Origin: Argentina anserina
Lineage: Eukaryota; Streptophyta; Magnoliopsida; Rosales; Rosaceae
DNA length: 64,000 nt
Reading direction: 5' to 3'
Assembly: GCF_933775445.1 (NCBI RefSeq)
Contig: NW_026089481.1
Location: 60,032-124,031 of the forward strand
Part shown: positions 10,374 to 22,617 of the stretch, one piece after another
Numbering within the stretch: the first letter of the stretch is position 1
Layout of the letters: each line of letters begins with the position of its first letter
The notes under the pieces: generated by a model
Told to the model about the DNA's origin: nothing
Databases searched by the model: none
What the model saw: only the letters and a program-made list of their open reading frames with translations
Position numbers and translations under genes: made by a program

Positions 10374-11633
10374 ATGCGAGTTTCTATTGAATTTCAGAGT
10401 TTTGCAAGTGTGGGAGTGTGTTTCTTTCAAACTGAGTATCTTTACATCGTTTGCGTATCTTTACTATTCCAATTGTGTATCTTTACATCGTTTGCGTATC
10501 TTTACTATTCCAAATGTGTATCTTTTCATTTCTCGTTTGAGTAACTTTCTGTAAGGCTTTCTGATGCGAGTTTCTATTGAATTTGAGAGTTTTGCAAGTG
10601 TGGGAGTGTGTTTCTTTCAAACTGAGTATCTTTACATCGTTTGCGTATCTTTACTATTCCAATTGTGTATCTTTACATCGTTTCCGTATCTTTACTATTC
10701 CAATTGTGTATCTTTACATCGTTTGCGTATCTTTACTATTCCAATTGTGTATCTTTACATCGTTTGCGTATCTTTACTATTCCAATTCAGTATCTTTTCA
10801 TTTCTCGTTTGAGTATCTTTCTGTAAGGCTTTCTGATGCGAGTTTCTATTGAATTTCAGAGTTTTGCAAGTGTGGGAGTGTGTTTCTTTCAAACTGAGTA
10901 TCTTTACATCGTTTGCGTATGTTTACTATTCCAATTGTGTATCTTTACATCGTTTGCGTATCTTTACTATTCCAATTGTGTATCTTTTCTTTTCTCGTTT
11001 GAGTATCTTTCTGTAAGGCTTCTGATGCGAGTTTCTATTGTATTTGAGAGTTTTGCAAGTGTGGGAGTGTGTTTCTTTCAAACTGAGTATCTTTACATCG
11101 TTTGCGTATCTTTACTATTCCAATTGTGTATCTTTACATCGTTTGCGTATCTTTACTATTCCAATTGTGTATCTTTACATCGTTTGCGTATCTTTACTAT
11201 TCCAATTGTGTATCTTTTCATTTCTCGTTTGAGTATCTTTCTGTAAGTCTTCTGATGCGAGTTTCTATTGAATTTGAGAGTTTTGCAAGTGTGGGAGTGT
11301 GTTTCTTTCAAACTGAGTATCTTTACATCGTTTGCGTATCTTTACTATTACAATTGTGTATCTTTACATCGTTTGCGTATCTTTACTATTCCAATTGTGT
11401 ATCTTTTCATTTCTCGTTTGAGTATCTTTCTGTAAGGCTTGTGATGCGAGTTTCTATTGTATTTGAGAGTTTTGCAAGTGTGGGAGTGTGTTTCTTTCAA
11501 ACTGAGTATCTTTACATCGTTTGCGTATGTTTACTATTCCAATTGTGTATCTTTAAATCGTTTGCGTATCTTTACTATTCCAATTCAGTATCTTTTCATT
11601 TCTCGTTTGAGTATCTTTCTGTAAGGCTTTCTG
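10374..11633 (+). repeat. Mixed monomers
   Basis: Starts at 10374, 10564, 10836, 11025, 11255 and 11444 have lengths 190, 272, 189, 230, 189 and 190. The 272-189-230 run with GTATTTGAG in the third head resembles 13717-14407. A closing-region variant GAGTAACTTTC occurs near 10540. I saw no exact internal tandem period. Confidence 0.85.
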
Positions 11634-12580
11634 ATGCGAGTTTCTATTGAATTTGAGAGTTTTGCAAGTGTGGGAGTGTGTTTCTTTCAAACTGAGTATC
11701 TTTACATCGTTTGCGTATCTTTACTATTCCAATTGTGTATCTTTACATCGTTTGCGTATCTTTACTATTACAATTGTGTATCTTTTCATTTCTCGTTTGA
11801 GTATCTTTCTGTAAGGCTTGTGATGCGAGTTTCTATTGTATTTGAGAGTTTTGCAAGTGTGGGAGTGTGTTTCTTTCAAACTGAGTATCTTTACATCGTT
11901 TGCGTATCTTTACTATTCCAATTGTGTATCTTTTCTTTTCTCGTTTGAGTATCTTTCTGTAAGGCTTCTGATGCGAGTTTCTATTGTATTTGAGAGTTTT
12001 GCAAGTGTGGGAGTGTGTTTCTTTCAAACTGAGTATCTTTACATCGTTTGCGTATGTTTACTATTCCAATTGTGTATCTTTACATCGTTTGCGTATCTTT
12101 ACTATTCCAAATGTGTATCTTTTCATTTCTCGTTTAAGTATCTTTCTGTAAGGCTTTCTGATGCGAGTTTCTATTGAATTTGAGAGTTTTGCAAGTGTGG
12201 GAGTGTGTTTCTTTCAAACTGAGTATCTTTACATCGTTTGCGTATCTTTACTATTCCAATTGTGTATCTTTACATCGTTTGCGTATCTTTACTATTCCAA
12301 TTGTGTATCTTTTCATTTCTCGTTTGAGTATCTTTCTGTAAGGCTTGTGATGCGAGTTTCTATTGTATTTGAGAGTTTTGCAAGTGTGGGAGTGTGTTTC
12401 TTTCAAACTGAGTATCTTTACATCGTTTGCGTATCTTTACTATTCCAATTGTGTATCTTTACATCGTTTGCGTATCTTTACTATTCCAATTGTGTATCTT
12501 TACATCGTTTGCGTATCTTTACTATTCCAATTCAGTATCTTTTCATTTCTCGTTTGAGTATCTTTCTGTAAGGCTTTCTG
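11634..12580 (+). repeat. 947-bp higher-order repeat, copy 1 (5 monomers)
   Basis: Starts at 11634, 11823, 11971, 12161 and 12350, lengths 189, 148, 190, 189 and 231. The mark is CTATTACAATTG in the second subrepeat (near 11768), where CTATTCCAATTG is usual. Confidence 0.85.
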
Positions 12581-13050
12581 ATGCGAGTTTCTATTGAATT
12601 TCAGAGTTTTGCAAGTGTGGGAGTGTGTTTCTTTCAAACTGAGTATCTTTACATCGTTTGCGTATCTTTACTATTCCAATTGTGTATCTTTACATCGTTT
12701 GCGTATCTTTACTATTACAATTGTGTATCTTTTCATTTCTCGTTTGAGTATCTTTCTGTAAGGCTTGTGATGCGAGTTTCTATTGTATTTGAGAGTTTTG
12801 CAAGTGTGGGAGTGTGTTTCTTTCAAACTGAGTATCTTTACATCGTTTGCGTATCTTTACTATTCCAATTGTGTATCTTTTCTTTTCTCGTTTGAGTATC
12901 TTTCTGTAAGGCTTCTGATGCGAGTTTCTATTGTATTTGAGAGTTTTGCAAGTGTGGGAGTGTGTTTCTTTCAAACTGAGTATCTTTACATCGTTTCCGT
13001 ATCTTTACTATTCCAATTGTGTATCTTTACATCGTTTGCGTATCTTTACT
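12581..13050 (+). repeat. 947-bp higher-order repeat, copy 2 (partial)
   Basis: Monomers at 12581 (189 bp) and 12770 (148 bp) repeat those at 11634 and 11823, including CTATTACAATTG near 12715. The monomer at 12918 has three subrepeats (231 bp, one with CGTTTCC) where its partner at 11971 has two, which ends the match. Confidence 0.82.
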
Positions 13051-14177
13051 ATTCCAATTGTGTATCTTTACATCGTTTGCGTATCTTTACTATTCCAATT
13101 CAGTATCTTTTCATTTCTTGTTTGAGTATCTTTCTGTAAGGCTTTCTGATGCGAGTTTCTATTGAATTTCAGAGTTTTGCAAGTGCGGGAGTGTGTTTCT
13201 TTCAAACTGAGTATCTTTACATCGTTTGCATATCTTTACTATTCCAATTGTGTATCTTTACATCGTTTGCGTATCTTTACTATTCCAATTGTGTATCTTT
13301 TCATTTCTCGTTTGAGTATCTTTCTGTAAGGCTTGTGATGCGAGTTTCTATTGTATTTGAGAGTTTTGCAAGTGTGGGAGTGTGTTTCTTTCAAACTGAG
13401 TATCTTTACATCGTTTGCGTATCTTTACTATTCCAATTGTGTATCTTTAAATCGTTTGCGTATCTTTACTATTCCAATTGTGTATCTTTTCATTTCTCGT
13501 TTGAGTATCTTTCTGTAAGGCTTCTGATGCGAGTTTCTATTGAATTTGAGAGTTTTGCAAGTGTGGGAGTGTGTTTCTTTCAAACTGAGTATCTTTACAT
13601 CGTTTGCGTATGTTTACTATTCCAATTGTGTATCTTTACATCGTTTGCGTATCTTTACTATTCCAAATGTGTATCTTTTCATTTCTCGTTTGAGTATCTT
13701 TCTGTAAGGCTTTCTGATGCGAGTTTCTATTGAATTTTAGAGTTTTGCAAGTATGGGAGTGTGTTTCTTTCAAACTGAGTATCTTTACATCGTTTGCGTA
13801 TCTTTACTATTCCAATTGTGTATCTTTACATCGTTTCCGTATCTTTACTATTCCAATTGTGTATCTTTACATCGTTTGCGTATCTTTACTATTCCAATTG
13901 TGTATCTTTACATCGTTTGCGTATCTTTACTATTCCAATTCAGTATCTTTTCATTTCTTGTTTGAGTATCTTTCTGTAAGGCTTTCTGATGCGAGTTTCT
14001 ATTGAATTTCAGAGTTTTGCAAGTGTGGGAGTGTGTTTCTTTCAAACTGAGTATCTTTACATCGTTTGCGTATGTTTACTATTCCAATTGTGTATCTTTT
14101 CATCGTTTGCGTATCTTTACTATTCCAATTGTGTATCTTTTCTTTTCTCGTTTGAGTATCTTTCTGTAAGGCTTCTG
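13051..14177 (+). repeat. Mixed monomers, partly echoing 2729-3527
   Basis: The monomers at 13149, 13338 and 13527 (189, 189, 190 bp) share the order of head and subrepeat variants seen at 2729, 2918 and 3107: GTATTTGAG with TTTAAATCG in the second, TATGTTTAC and CCAAATGTG in the third. The monomers at 13717 (272 bp) and 13989 (189 bp) complete the region. Small private changes include GCGGGAG near 13186 and GTATGGGAG near 13752. Confidence 0.82.
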
Positions 14178-15165
14178 ATGCGAGTTTCTATTGTATTTGA
14201 GAGTTTTGCAAGTGTGGGAGTGTGTTTCTTTCAAACGGAGTATCTTTACATCGTTTGCGTATCTTTACTATTCCAATTGTGTATCTTTACATCGTTTGCG
14301 TATCTTTACTATTCCAATTGTGTATCTTTACATCGTTTGCGTATCTTTACTATTCCAATTGTGTATCTTTTCATTTCTCGTTTGAGTATCTTTCTGTAAG
14401 TCTTCTGATGCGAGTTTCTATTGAATTTGAGAGTTTTGCAAGTGTGGGAGTGTGTTTCTTTCAAACTGAGTATCTTTACATCGTTTGCGTATCTTTACTA
14501 TTCCAATTGTGTATCTTTACATCGTTTGCGTATCTTTACTATTCCAATTGTGTATCTTTTCATTTCTCGTTTGAGTATCTTTCTGTAAGGCTTTCTGATG
14601 CGAGTTTCTATTGTATTTAAGAGTTTTGCAAGTGTGGGAGTGTGTTTCTTTCAAACTGAGTATCTTTACATCGTTTGCGTATCTTTACTATTCCAATTGT
14701 GTATCTTTAAATCGTTTGCGTATCTTTACTATTCCAATTCAGTATCTTTTCATTTCTCGTTTGAGTATCTTTCTGTAAGGCTTTCTGATGCGAGTTTCTC
14801 TTGAATTTGAGAGTTTTGCAAGTGTGGGAGTGTGTTTCTTTCAAACTGAGTATCTTTACATCGTTTGCGTATCTTTACTATTCCAATTGTGTATCTTTAC
14901 ATCGTTTGCGTATCTTTAATATTCCAATTGTGTATCTTTTCATTTCTCGTTTGAGTATCTTTCTGTAAGGCTTGTGATGCGAGTTTCTATTGTATTTGAG
15001 AGTTTTGCAAGTGTGGGAGTGTGTTTCTTTCAAACTGAGTATCTTTACATTGTTTGCGTATCTTTACTATTCCAATTGTGTATCTTTAAATCGTTTGCGT
15101 ATCTTTACTATTCCAATTGTGTATCTTTTCATTTCTCGTTTTAGTATCTTTCTGTAAGGCTTCTG

Positions 15166-16637
15166 ATGCGAGTTTCTATTGAATTTGAGAGTTTTGCAAG
15201 TGTGGGAGTGTGTTTCTTTCAAACTGAGTATCTTTACATCGTTTGCGTATCTTTACTATTCCAATTGTGTATCTTTACATCGTTTGCGTATCTTTACTAT
15301 TCCAATTGTGTATCTTTTCATTTCTCGTTTGAGTATCTTTCTGTAAGTCTTCTGATGCGAGTTTCTATTGAATTTGAGAGTTTTGCAAGTGTGGGAGTGT
15401 GTTTCTTTCAAACTGAGTATCTTTACATCGTTTGCGTATCTTTACTATTCCAATTGTGTATCTTTACATCGTTTGCGTATCTTTACTTTTCCAATTGTGT
15501 ATCTTTTCATTTCTCGCTTGAGTATCTTTCTGTAAGGCTTTGTGATGCGAGTTTCTATTGTATTTGAGAGTTTTGCAAGTGTGGGAGTGTGTTTCTTTCA
15601 AACTGAGTATCTTTACATCGTTTGCGTATCTTTACTATTCCAATTGTGTATCTTTTCATTTCTCGTTTGAGTATCTTTCGGTAAGGCTTCTGATGCGAGT
15701 TTCAATTGAATTTGAGAGTTTTGCAAGTGTGGGAGTGTGTTTCTTTCAAACTGAGTATCTTTACATCGTTTGCGTATCTTTACTATTCCAATTGTGTATC
15801 TTTACATCGTTTGCGTATCTTTACTATTCCAATTGTGTATCTTTTCATTTCTCGTTTGAGTATCTTTCTGTAAGCCTTCTGATGCGAGTTTCTATTGAAT
15901 TTGAGAGTTTTGCAAGTGTGGGAGTGTGTTTCTTTCAAACTGAGTATCTTTACATCGTTTGCGTATCTTTACTATTCCAATTGTGTATCTTTACATCGTT
16001 TGCGTATCTTTAATATTCCAATTGTGTATCTTTTCATTTCTCGTTTGAGTATCTTTCTGTAAGGCTTGTGATGCGAGTTTCTATTGTATTTGAGAGTTTT
16101 GCAAGTGTGGGAGTGTGTTTCTTTCAAACTGAGTATCTTTACATTGTTTGCGTATCTTTACTATTCCAATTGTGTATCTTTAAATCGTTTGCGTATCTTT
16201 ACTATTCCAATTGTGTATCTTTTCATTTCTCGTTTTAGTATCTTTCTGTAAGGCTTCTGATGCGAGTTTCTATTGAATTTGAGAGTTTTGCAAGTGTGGG
16301 AGTGTGTTTCTTTCAAACTGAGTATCTTTACATCGTTTGCGTATCTTTACTATTCCAATTGTGTATCTTTACATCGTTTGCGTATCTTTAATATTCCAAT
16401 TGTGTATCTTTTCATTTCTCGTTTGAGTATCTTTCTGTAAGGCTTGTGATGCGAGTTTCTATTGTATTTGAGAGTTTTGCAAGTGTGGGAGTGTGTTTCT
16501 TTCAAACTGAGTATCTTTACATTGTTTGCGTATCTTTACTATTCCAATTGTGTATCTTTAAATCGTTTGCGTATCTTTACTATTCCAATTGTGTATCTTT
16601 TCATTTCTCGTTTTAGTATCTTTCTGTAAGGCTTCTG
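15166..16637 (+). repeat. 1,472-bp nested repeat, copy 1 (8 monomers)
   Basis: Starts at 15166, 15355, 15545, 15693, 15882, 16071, 16260 and 16449. Marks are CTTTTCCAATTG near 15487, TCTCGCTTGAG near 15516, TTTCGGTAAGG near 15677 and TTTCAATTG near 15701. The last four monomers are a tandem 378-bp dimer whose members carry TTTAATATTCC and TTTACATTG respectively. Confidence 0.88.
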
Positions 16638-17731
16638 ATGCGAGTTTCTATTGAATTTGAGAGTTTTGCAAGTGTGGGAGTGTGTTTCTTTCAAACTGAG
16701 TATCTTTACATCGTTTGCGTATCTTTACTATTCCAATTGTGTATCTTTACATCGTTTGCGTATCTTTACTATTCCAATTGTGTATCTTTTCATTTCTCGT
16801 TTGAGTATCTTTCTGTAAGTCTTCTGATGCGAGTTTCTATTGAATTTGAGAGTTTTGCAAGTGTGGGAGTGTGTTTCTTTCAAACTGAGTATCTTTACAT
16901 CGTTTGCGTATCTTTACTATTCCAATTGTGTATCTTTACATCGTTTGCGTATCTTTACTTTTCCAATTGTGTATCTTTTCATTTCTCGCTTGAGTATCTT
17001 TCTGTAAGGCTTTGTGATGCGAGTTTCTATTGTATTTGAGAGTTTTGCAAGTGTGGGAGTGTGTTTCTTTCAAACTGAGTATCTTTACATCGTTTGCGTA
17101 TCTTTACTATTCCAATTGTGTATCTTTTCATTTCTCGTTTGAGTATCTTTCGGTAAGGCTTCTGATGCGAGTTTCAATTGAATTTGAGAGTTTTGCAAGT
17201 GTGGGAGTGTGTTTATTTCAAACTGAGTATCTTTACATCGTTTGCGTATGTTTACTATTCCAATTGTGTATCTTTACATCGTTTGCGTATCTTTACTATT
17301 CCAATTGTGTATCTTTTCATTTCTCGTTTGAGTATCTTTCTGTAAGCCTTCTGATGCGAGTTTCTATTGAATTTGAGAGTTTTGCAAGTGTGGGAGTGTG
17401 TTTCTTTCAAACTGAGTATCTTTACATCGTTTGCGTATCTTTACTATTCCAATTGTGTATCTTTACATCGTTTGCGTATCTTTAATATTCCAATTGTGTA
17501 TCTTTTCATTTCTCGTTTGAGTATCTTTCTGTAAGGCTTGTGATGCGAGTTTCTATTGTATTTGAGAGTTTTGCAAGTGTGGGAGTGTGTTTCTTTCAAA
17601 CTGAGTATCTTTACATTGTTTGCGTATCTTTACTATTCCAATTGTGTATCTTTAAATCGTTTGCGTATCTTTACTATTCCAATTGTGTATCTTTTCATTT
17701 CTCGTTTTAGTATCTTTCTGTAAGGCTTCTG
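16638..17731 (+). repeat. 1,472-bp nested repeat, copy 2 (partial)
   Basis: The series from 15166 restarts at 16638 with the same marks. It has one private change, GTGTTTATTTC in the head near 17213, absent from the monomer at 15693. That change is carried on to 18218, 20197 and 21250, which orders the copying events. Confidence 0.87.
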
Positions 17732-18681
17732 ATGCGAGTTTCTATTGAATTTGAGAGTTTTGCAAGTGTGGGAGTGTGTTTCTTTCAAACTGAGTATCTT
17801 TACATCGTTTGCGTATCTTTACTATTCCAATTGTGTATCTTTTCATTTCTCGTTTGAGTATCTTTCTGTAAGTCTTCTGATGCGAGTTTCTATTGAATTT
17901 GAGAGTTTTGCAAGTGTGGGAGTGTGTTTCTTTCAAACTGAGTATCTTTACATCGTTTGCGTATCTTTACTATTCCAATTGTGTATCTTTACATCGTTTG
18001 CGTATCTTTACTATTCCAATTGTGTATCTTTTCATTTCTCGCTTGAGTATCTTTCTGTAAGGCTTTGTGATGCGAGTTTCTATTGTATTTGAGAGTTTTG
18101 CAAGTGTGGGAGTGTGTTTCTTTCAAACTGAGTATCTTTACATCGTTTGCGTATCTTTACTATTCCAATTGTGTATCTTTTCATTTCTCGTTTGAGTATC
18201 TTTCGGTAAGGCTTCTGATGCGAGTTTCAATTGAATTTGAGAGTTTTGCAAGTGTGGGAGTGTGTTTATTTCAAACTGAGTATCTTTACATCGTTTGCGT
18301 ATGTTTACTATTCCAATTGTGTATCTTTACATCGTTTGCGTATCTTTACTATTCCAATTGTGTATCTTTTCATTTCTCGTTTGAGTATCTTTCTGTAAGC
18401 CTTCTGATGCGAGTTTCTATTGAATTTGAGAGTTTTGCAAGTGTGGGAGTGTGTTTCTTTCAAACTGAGTATCTTTACATCGTTTGCGTATCTTTACTAT
18501 TCCAATTGTGTATCTTTACATCGTTTGCGTATGTTTACTATTCCAATTGTGTATCTTTACATCGTTTGCGTATCTTTACTATTCCAATTGTGTATCTTTT
18601 CATTTCTCGTTTGCGTATCTTTACTATTCCAATTGTGTATCTTTTCATTTCTCGTTTGAGTATCTTTCTGTAAGCCTTCTG
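17732..18681 (+). repeat. Shortened variant of the nested repeat with a 275-bp monomer
   Basis: Starts at 17732, 17880, 18070, 18218 and 18407. This series repeats the order of 16260-17353 with the first monomer shortened to one 41-bp subrepeat. The last monomer (18407-18681) has three 41-bp subrepeats plus one 45-bp composite pair (18570-18614) before the normal closing boxes. Confidence 0.85.
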
Positions 18682-19669
18682 ATGCGAGTTTCTATTGTAT
18701 TTGAGAGTTTTGCAAGTGTGGGAGTGTGTTTCTTTCAAACGGAGTATCTTTACATCGTTTGCGTATCTTTACTATTCCAATTGTGTATCTTTACATCGTT
18801 TGCGTATCTTTACTATTCCAATTGTGTATCTTTACATCGTTTGCGTATCTTTACTATTCCAATTGTGTATCTTTTCATTTCTCGTTTGAGTATCTTTCTG
18901 TAAGTCTTCTGATGCGAGTTTCTATTGAATTTGAGAGTTTTGCAAGTGTGGGAGTGTGTTTCTTTCAAACTGAGTATCTTTACATCGTTTGCGTATCTTT
19001 ACTATTCCAATTGTGTATCTTTACATCGTTTGCGTATCTTTACTATTCCAATTGTGTATCTTTTCATTTCTCGTTTGAGTATCTTTCTGTAAGGCTTTCT
19101 GATGCGAGTTTCTATTGTATTTAAGAGTTTTGCAAGTGTGGGAGTGTGTTTCTTTCAAACTGAGTATCTTTACATCGTTTGCGTATCTTTACTATTCCAA
19201 TTGTGTATCTTTAAATCGTTTGCGTATCTTTACTATTCCAATTCAGTATCTTTTCATTTCTCGTTTGAGTATCTTTCTGTAAGGCTTTCTGATGCGAGTT
19301 TCTCTTGAATTTGAGAGTTTTGCAAGTGTGGGAGTGTGTTTCTTTCAAACTGAGTATCTTTACATCGTTTGCGTATCTTTACTATTCCAATTGTGTATCT
19401 TTACATCGTTTGCGTATCTTTAATATTCCAATTGTGTATCTTTTCATTTCTCGATTTAGTATCTTTCTGTAAGGCTTGTGATGCGAGTTTCTATTGTATT
19501 TGAGAGTTTTGCAAGTGTGGGAGTGTGTTTCTTTCAAACTGAGTATCTTTACATTGTTTGCGTATCTTTACTATTCCAATTGTGTATCTTTAAATCGTTT
19601 GCGTATCTTTACTATTCCAATTGTGTATCTTTTCATTTCTCGTTTTAGTATCTTTCTGTAAGGCTTCTG
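18682..19669 (+). repeat. 4,504-bp block, copy 2, first part
   Basis: Monomers at 18682, 18912, 19102, 19292 and 19481 repeat 14178-15165 with the CAAACGGAG, GTATTTAAG and TTTCTCTTG marks. A private change, TCTCGATTTAG, occurs near 19453. Confidence 0.9.
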
Positions 19670-21560
19670 ATGCGAGTTTCTATTGAATTTGAGAGTTTTG
19701 CAAGTGTGGGAGTGTGTTTCTTTCAAACTGAGTATCTTTACATCGTTTGCGTATCTTTACTATTCCAATTGTGTATCTTTACATCGTTTGCGTATCTTTA
19801 CTATTCCAATTGTGTATCTTTTCATTTCTCGTTTGAGTATCTTTCTGTAAGTCTTCTGATGCGAGTTTCTATTGAATTTGAGAGTTTTGCAAGTGTGGGA
19901 GTGTGTTTCTTTCAAACTGAGTATCTTTACATCGTTTGCGTATCTTTACTATTCCAATTGTGTATCTTTACATCGTTTGCGTATCTTTACTTTTCCAATT
20001 GTGTATCTTTTCATTTCTCGCTTGAGTATCTTTCTGTAAGGCTTTGTGATGCGAGTTTCTATTGTATTTGAGAGTTTTGCAAGTGTGGGAGTGTGTTTCT
20101 TTCAAACTGAGTATCTTTACATCGTTTGCGTATCTTTACTATTCCAATTGTGTATCTTTTCATTTCTCGTTTGAGTATCTTTCGGTAAGGCTTCTGATGC
20201 GAGTTTCAATTGAATTTGAGAGTTTTGCAAGTGTGGGAGTGTGTTTATTTCAAACTGAGTATCTTTACATCGTTTGCGTATGTTTACTATTCCAATTGTG
20301 TATCTTTACATCGTTTGCGTATCTTTACTATTCCAATTGTGTATCTTTTCATTTCTCGTTTGAGTATCTTTCTGTAAGCCTTCTGATGCGAGTTTCTATT
20401 GAATTTGAGAGTTTTGCAAGTGTGGGAGTGTGTTTCTTTCAAACTGAGTATCTTTACATCGTTTGCGTATCTTTACTATTCCAATTGTGTATCTTTACAT
20501 CGTTTGCGTATCTTTAATATTCCAATTGTGTATCTTTTCATTTCTCGTTTGAGTATCTTTCTGTAAGGCTTGTGATGCGAGTTTCTATTGTATTTGAGAG
20601 TTTTGCAAGTGTGGGAGTGTGTTTCTTTCAAACTGAGTATCTTTACATTGTTTGCGTATCTTTACTATTCCAATTGTGTATCTTTAAATCGTTTGCGTAT
20701 CTTTACTATTCCAATTGTGTATCTTTTCATTTCTCGTTTTAGTATCTTTCTGTAAGGCTTCTGATGCGAGTTTCTATTGAATTTGAGAGTTTTGCAAGTG
20801 TGGGAGTGTGTTTCTTTCAAACTGAGTATCTTTACATCGTTTGCGTATCTTTACTATTCCAATTGTGTATCTTTTCATTTCTCGTTTGAGTATCTTTCTG
20901 TAAGTCTTCTGATGCGAGTTTCTATTGAATTTGAGAGTTTTGCAAGTGTGGGAGTGTGTTTCTTTCAAACTGAGTATCTTTACATTGTTTGCGTATCTTT
21001 ACTATTCCAATTGTGTATCTTTACATCGTTTGCGTATCTTTACTTTTCCAATTGTGTATCTTTTCATTTCTCGCTTGAGTATCTTTCTGTAAGGCTTTGT
21101 GATGCGAGTTTCTATTGTATTTGAGAGTTTTGCAAGTGTGGGAGTGTGTTTCTTTCAAACTGAGTATCTTTACATCGTTTGCGTATCTTTACTATTCCAA
21201 TTGTGTATCTTTTCATTTCTCGTTTGAGTATCTTTCGGTAAGGCTTCTGATGCGAGTTTCAATTGAATTTGAGAGTTTTGCAAGTGTGGGAGTGTGTTTA
21301 TTTCAAACTGAGTATCTTTACATCGTTTGCGTATGTTTACTATTCCAATTGTGTATCTTTACATCGTTTGCGTATCTTTACTATTCCAATTGTGTATCTT
21401 TTCATTTCTCGTTTGAGTATCTTTCTGTAAGCCTTCTGATGCGAGTTTCTATTGAATTTGAGAGTTTTGCAAGTGTGGGAGTGTGTTTCTTTCAAACTGA
21501 GTATCTTTACATCGTTTGCGTATCTTTACTATTCCAATTGTGTATCTTTACATCGTTTGC
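19670..21560 (+). repeat. 3,032-bp offset copy of 16638-~18528
   Basis: Starts at 19670, 19859, 20049, 20197, 20386, 20575, 20764, 20912, 21102, 21250 and 21439. The GTGTTTATTTC change near 20245 and 21299 shows the source was the 16638 series and not the otherwise similar 15166 series. The match stops within the monomer at 21439, which has three subrepeats and no 45-bp pair, unlike 18407. Confidence 0.87.
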
Positions 21561-22617
21561 GTATCTTTACTATTCCAATTGTGTATCTTTACATCGTTTG
21601 CGTGTCTTTACTATTCCAATTGTGTATCTTTTCATTTCTCGTTTGAGTATCTTTCTGTAAGGCTTTCTAATGCGAGTTTCTATTGTATTTAAGAGTTATG
21701 CAAGTGTGGGAGTGTGTTTCTTTCAAACTGAGTATCTTTACATCGTTTGCGTATCTTTACTATTCCAATTGTGTATCTTTAAATCGTTTGCGTATCTTTA
21801 CTATTCCAATTCAATATCTTTTCATTTCTCGTTTGAGTATCTTTCTGTAAGGCTTTCTGATGCGAGTTTCTCTTGAATTTGAGAGTTTTGCAAGTGTGGG
21901 AGTGTGTTTCTTTCAAACTGAGTATCTTTACATCGTTTGCGTATCTTTACTATTCCAATTGTGTATCTTTACATCGTTTGCGTATCTTTACTATTCCAAT
22001 TGTGTATCTTTTCATTTCTCGTTTGAGTATCTTTCTGTAAGGCTTTCTGATGCGAGTTTCTATTGAATTTGAGAGTTTTGCAAGTGTGGGAGTGTGTTTC
22101 TTTCAAACTGAGTATCTTTACATCGTTTGCGTATCTTTACTATTCCAATTGTGTATCTTTACATCGTTTGCGTATCTTTACTATTCCAATTGTGTATCTT
22201 TACATCGTTTGCGTATCTTTACTATTCCAATTGTGTATCTTTTCATTTCTCGTTTGAGTATCTTTCTGTAAGGCTTGTGATGCGAGTTTCTATTGTATTT
22301 GAGAGTTTTGCAAGTGTGGGAGTGTGTTTCTTTCAAACTGAGTATCTTTACATTGTTTGCGTATCTTTACTATTCCAATTGTGTATCTTTAAATCGTTTG
22401 CGTATCTTTACTATTCCAATTGTGTATCTTTTCATTTCTCGTTTGAGTATCTTTCTGTAAGGCTTCTGATGCGAGTTTCTATTGAATTTGAGAGTTTTGC
22501 AAGTGTGGGAGTGTGTTTCTTTCAAACTGAGTATCTTTACATCGTTTGCGTATGTTTACTATTCCAAATGTGTATCTTTTCATTTCTCGTTTGAGTATCT
22601 TTCTGTAAGGCTTTCTG
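21561..22617 (+). repeat. Mixed monomers
   Basis: Starts at 21670, 21860, 22050, 22280 and 22469 with lengths 190, 190, 230, 189 and 149. The first two retain GTATTTAAG and TTTCTCTTG, so they echo 14598-14977 and 19102-19480. GTGTCTTTAC near 21602 and GAGTTATGC near 21693 are private. Confidence 0.84.

Larger units (their letters stand above)
14178..18681 (+). repeat. 4,504-bp higher-order block, copy 1 (24 monomers)
   Basis: From 14178, monomer lengths and variants recur at an offset of 4,504 bp from 18682. Diagnostic marks are CAAACGGAG in the first head (near 14236 and 18740), GTATTTAAG in the head at 14598 and 19102, and GAGTTTCTCTTG at 14788 and 19292. The block contains smaller repeats of 1,472 bp (15166 and 16638) and a 378-bp dimer (15882-16259, repeated as 16260-16637). 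Confidence 0.88.
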
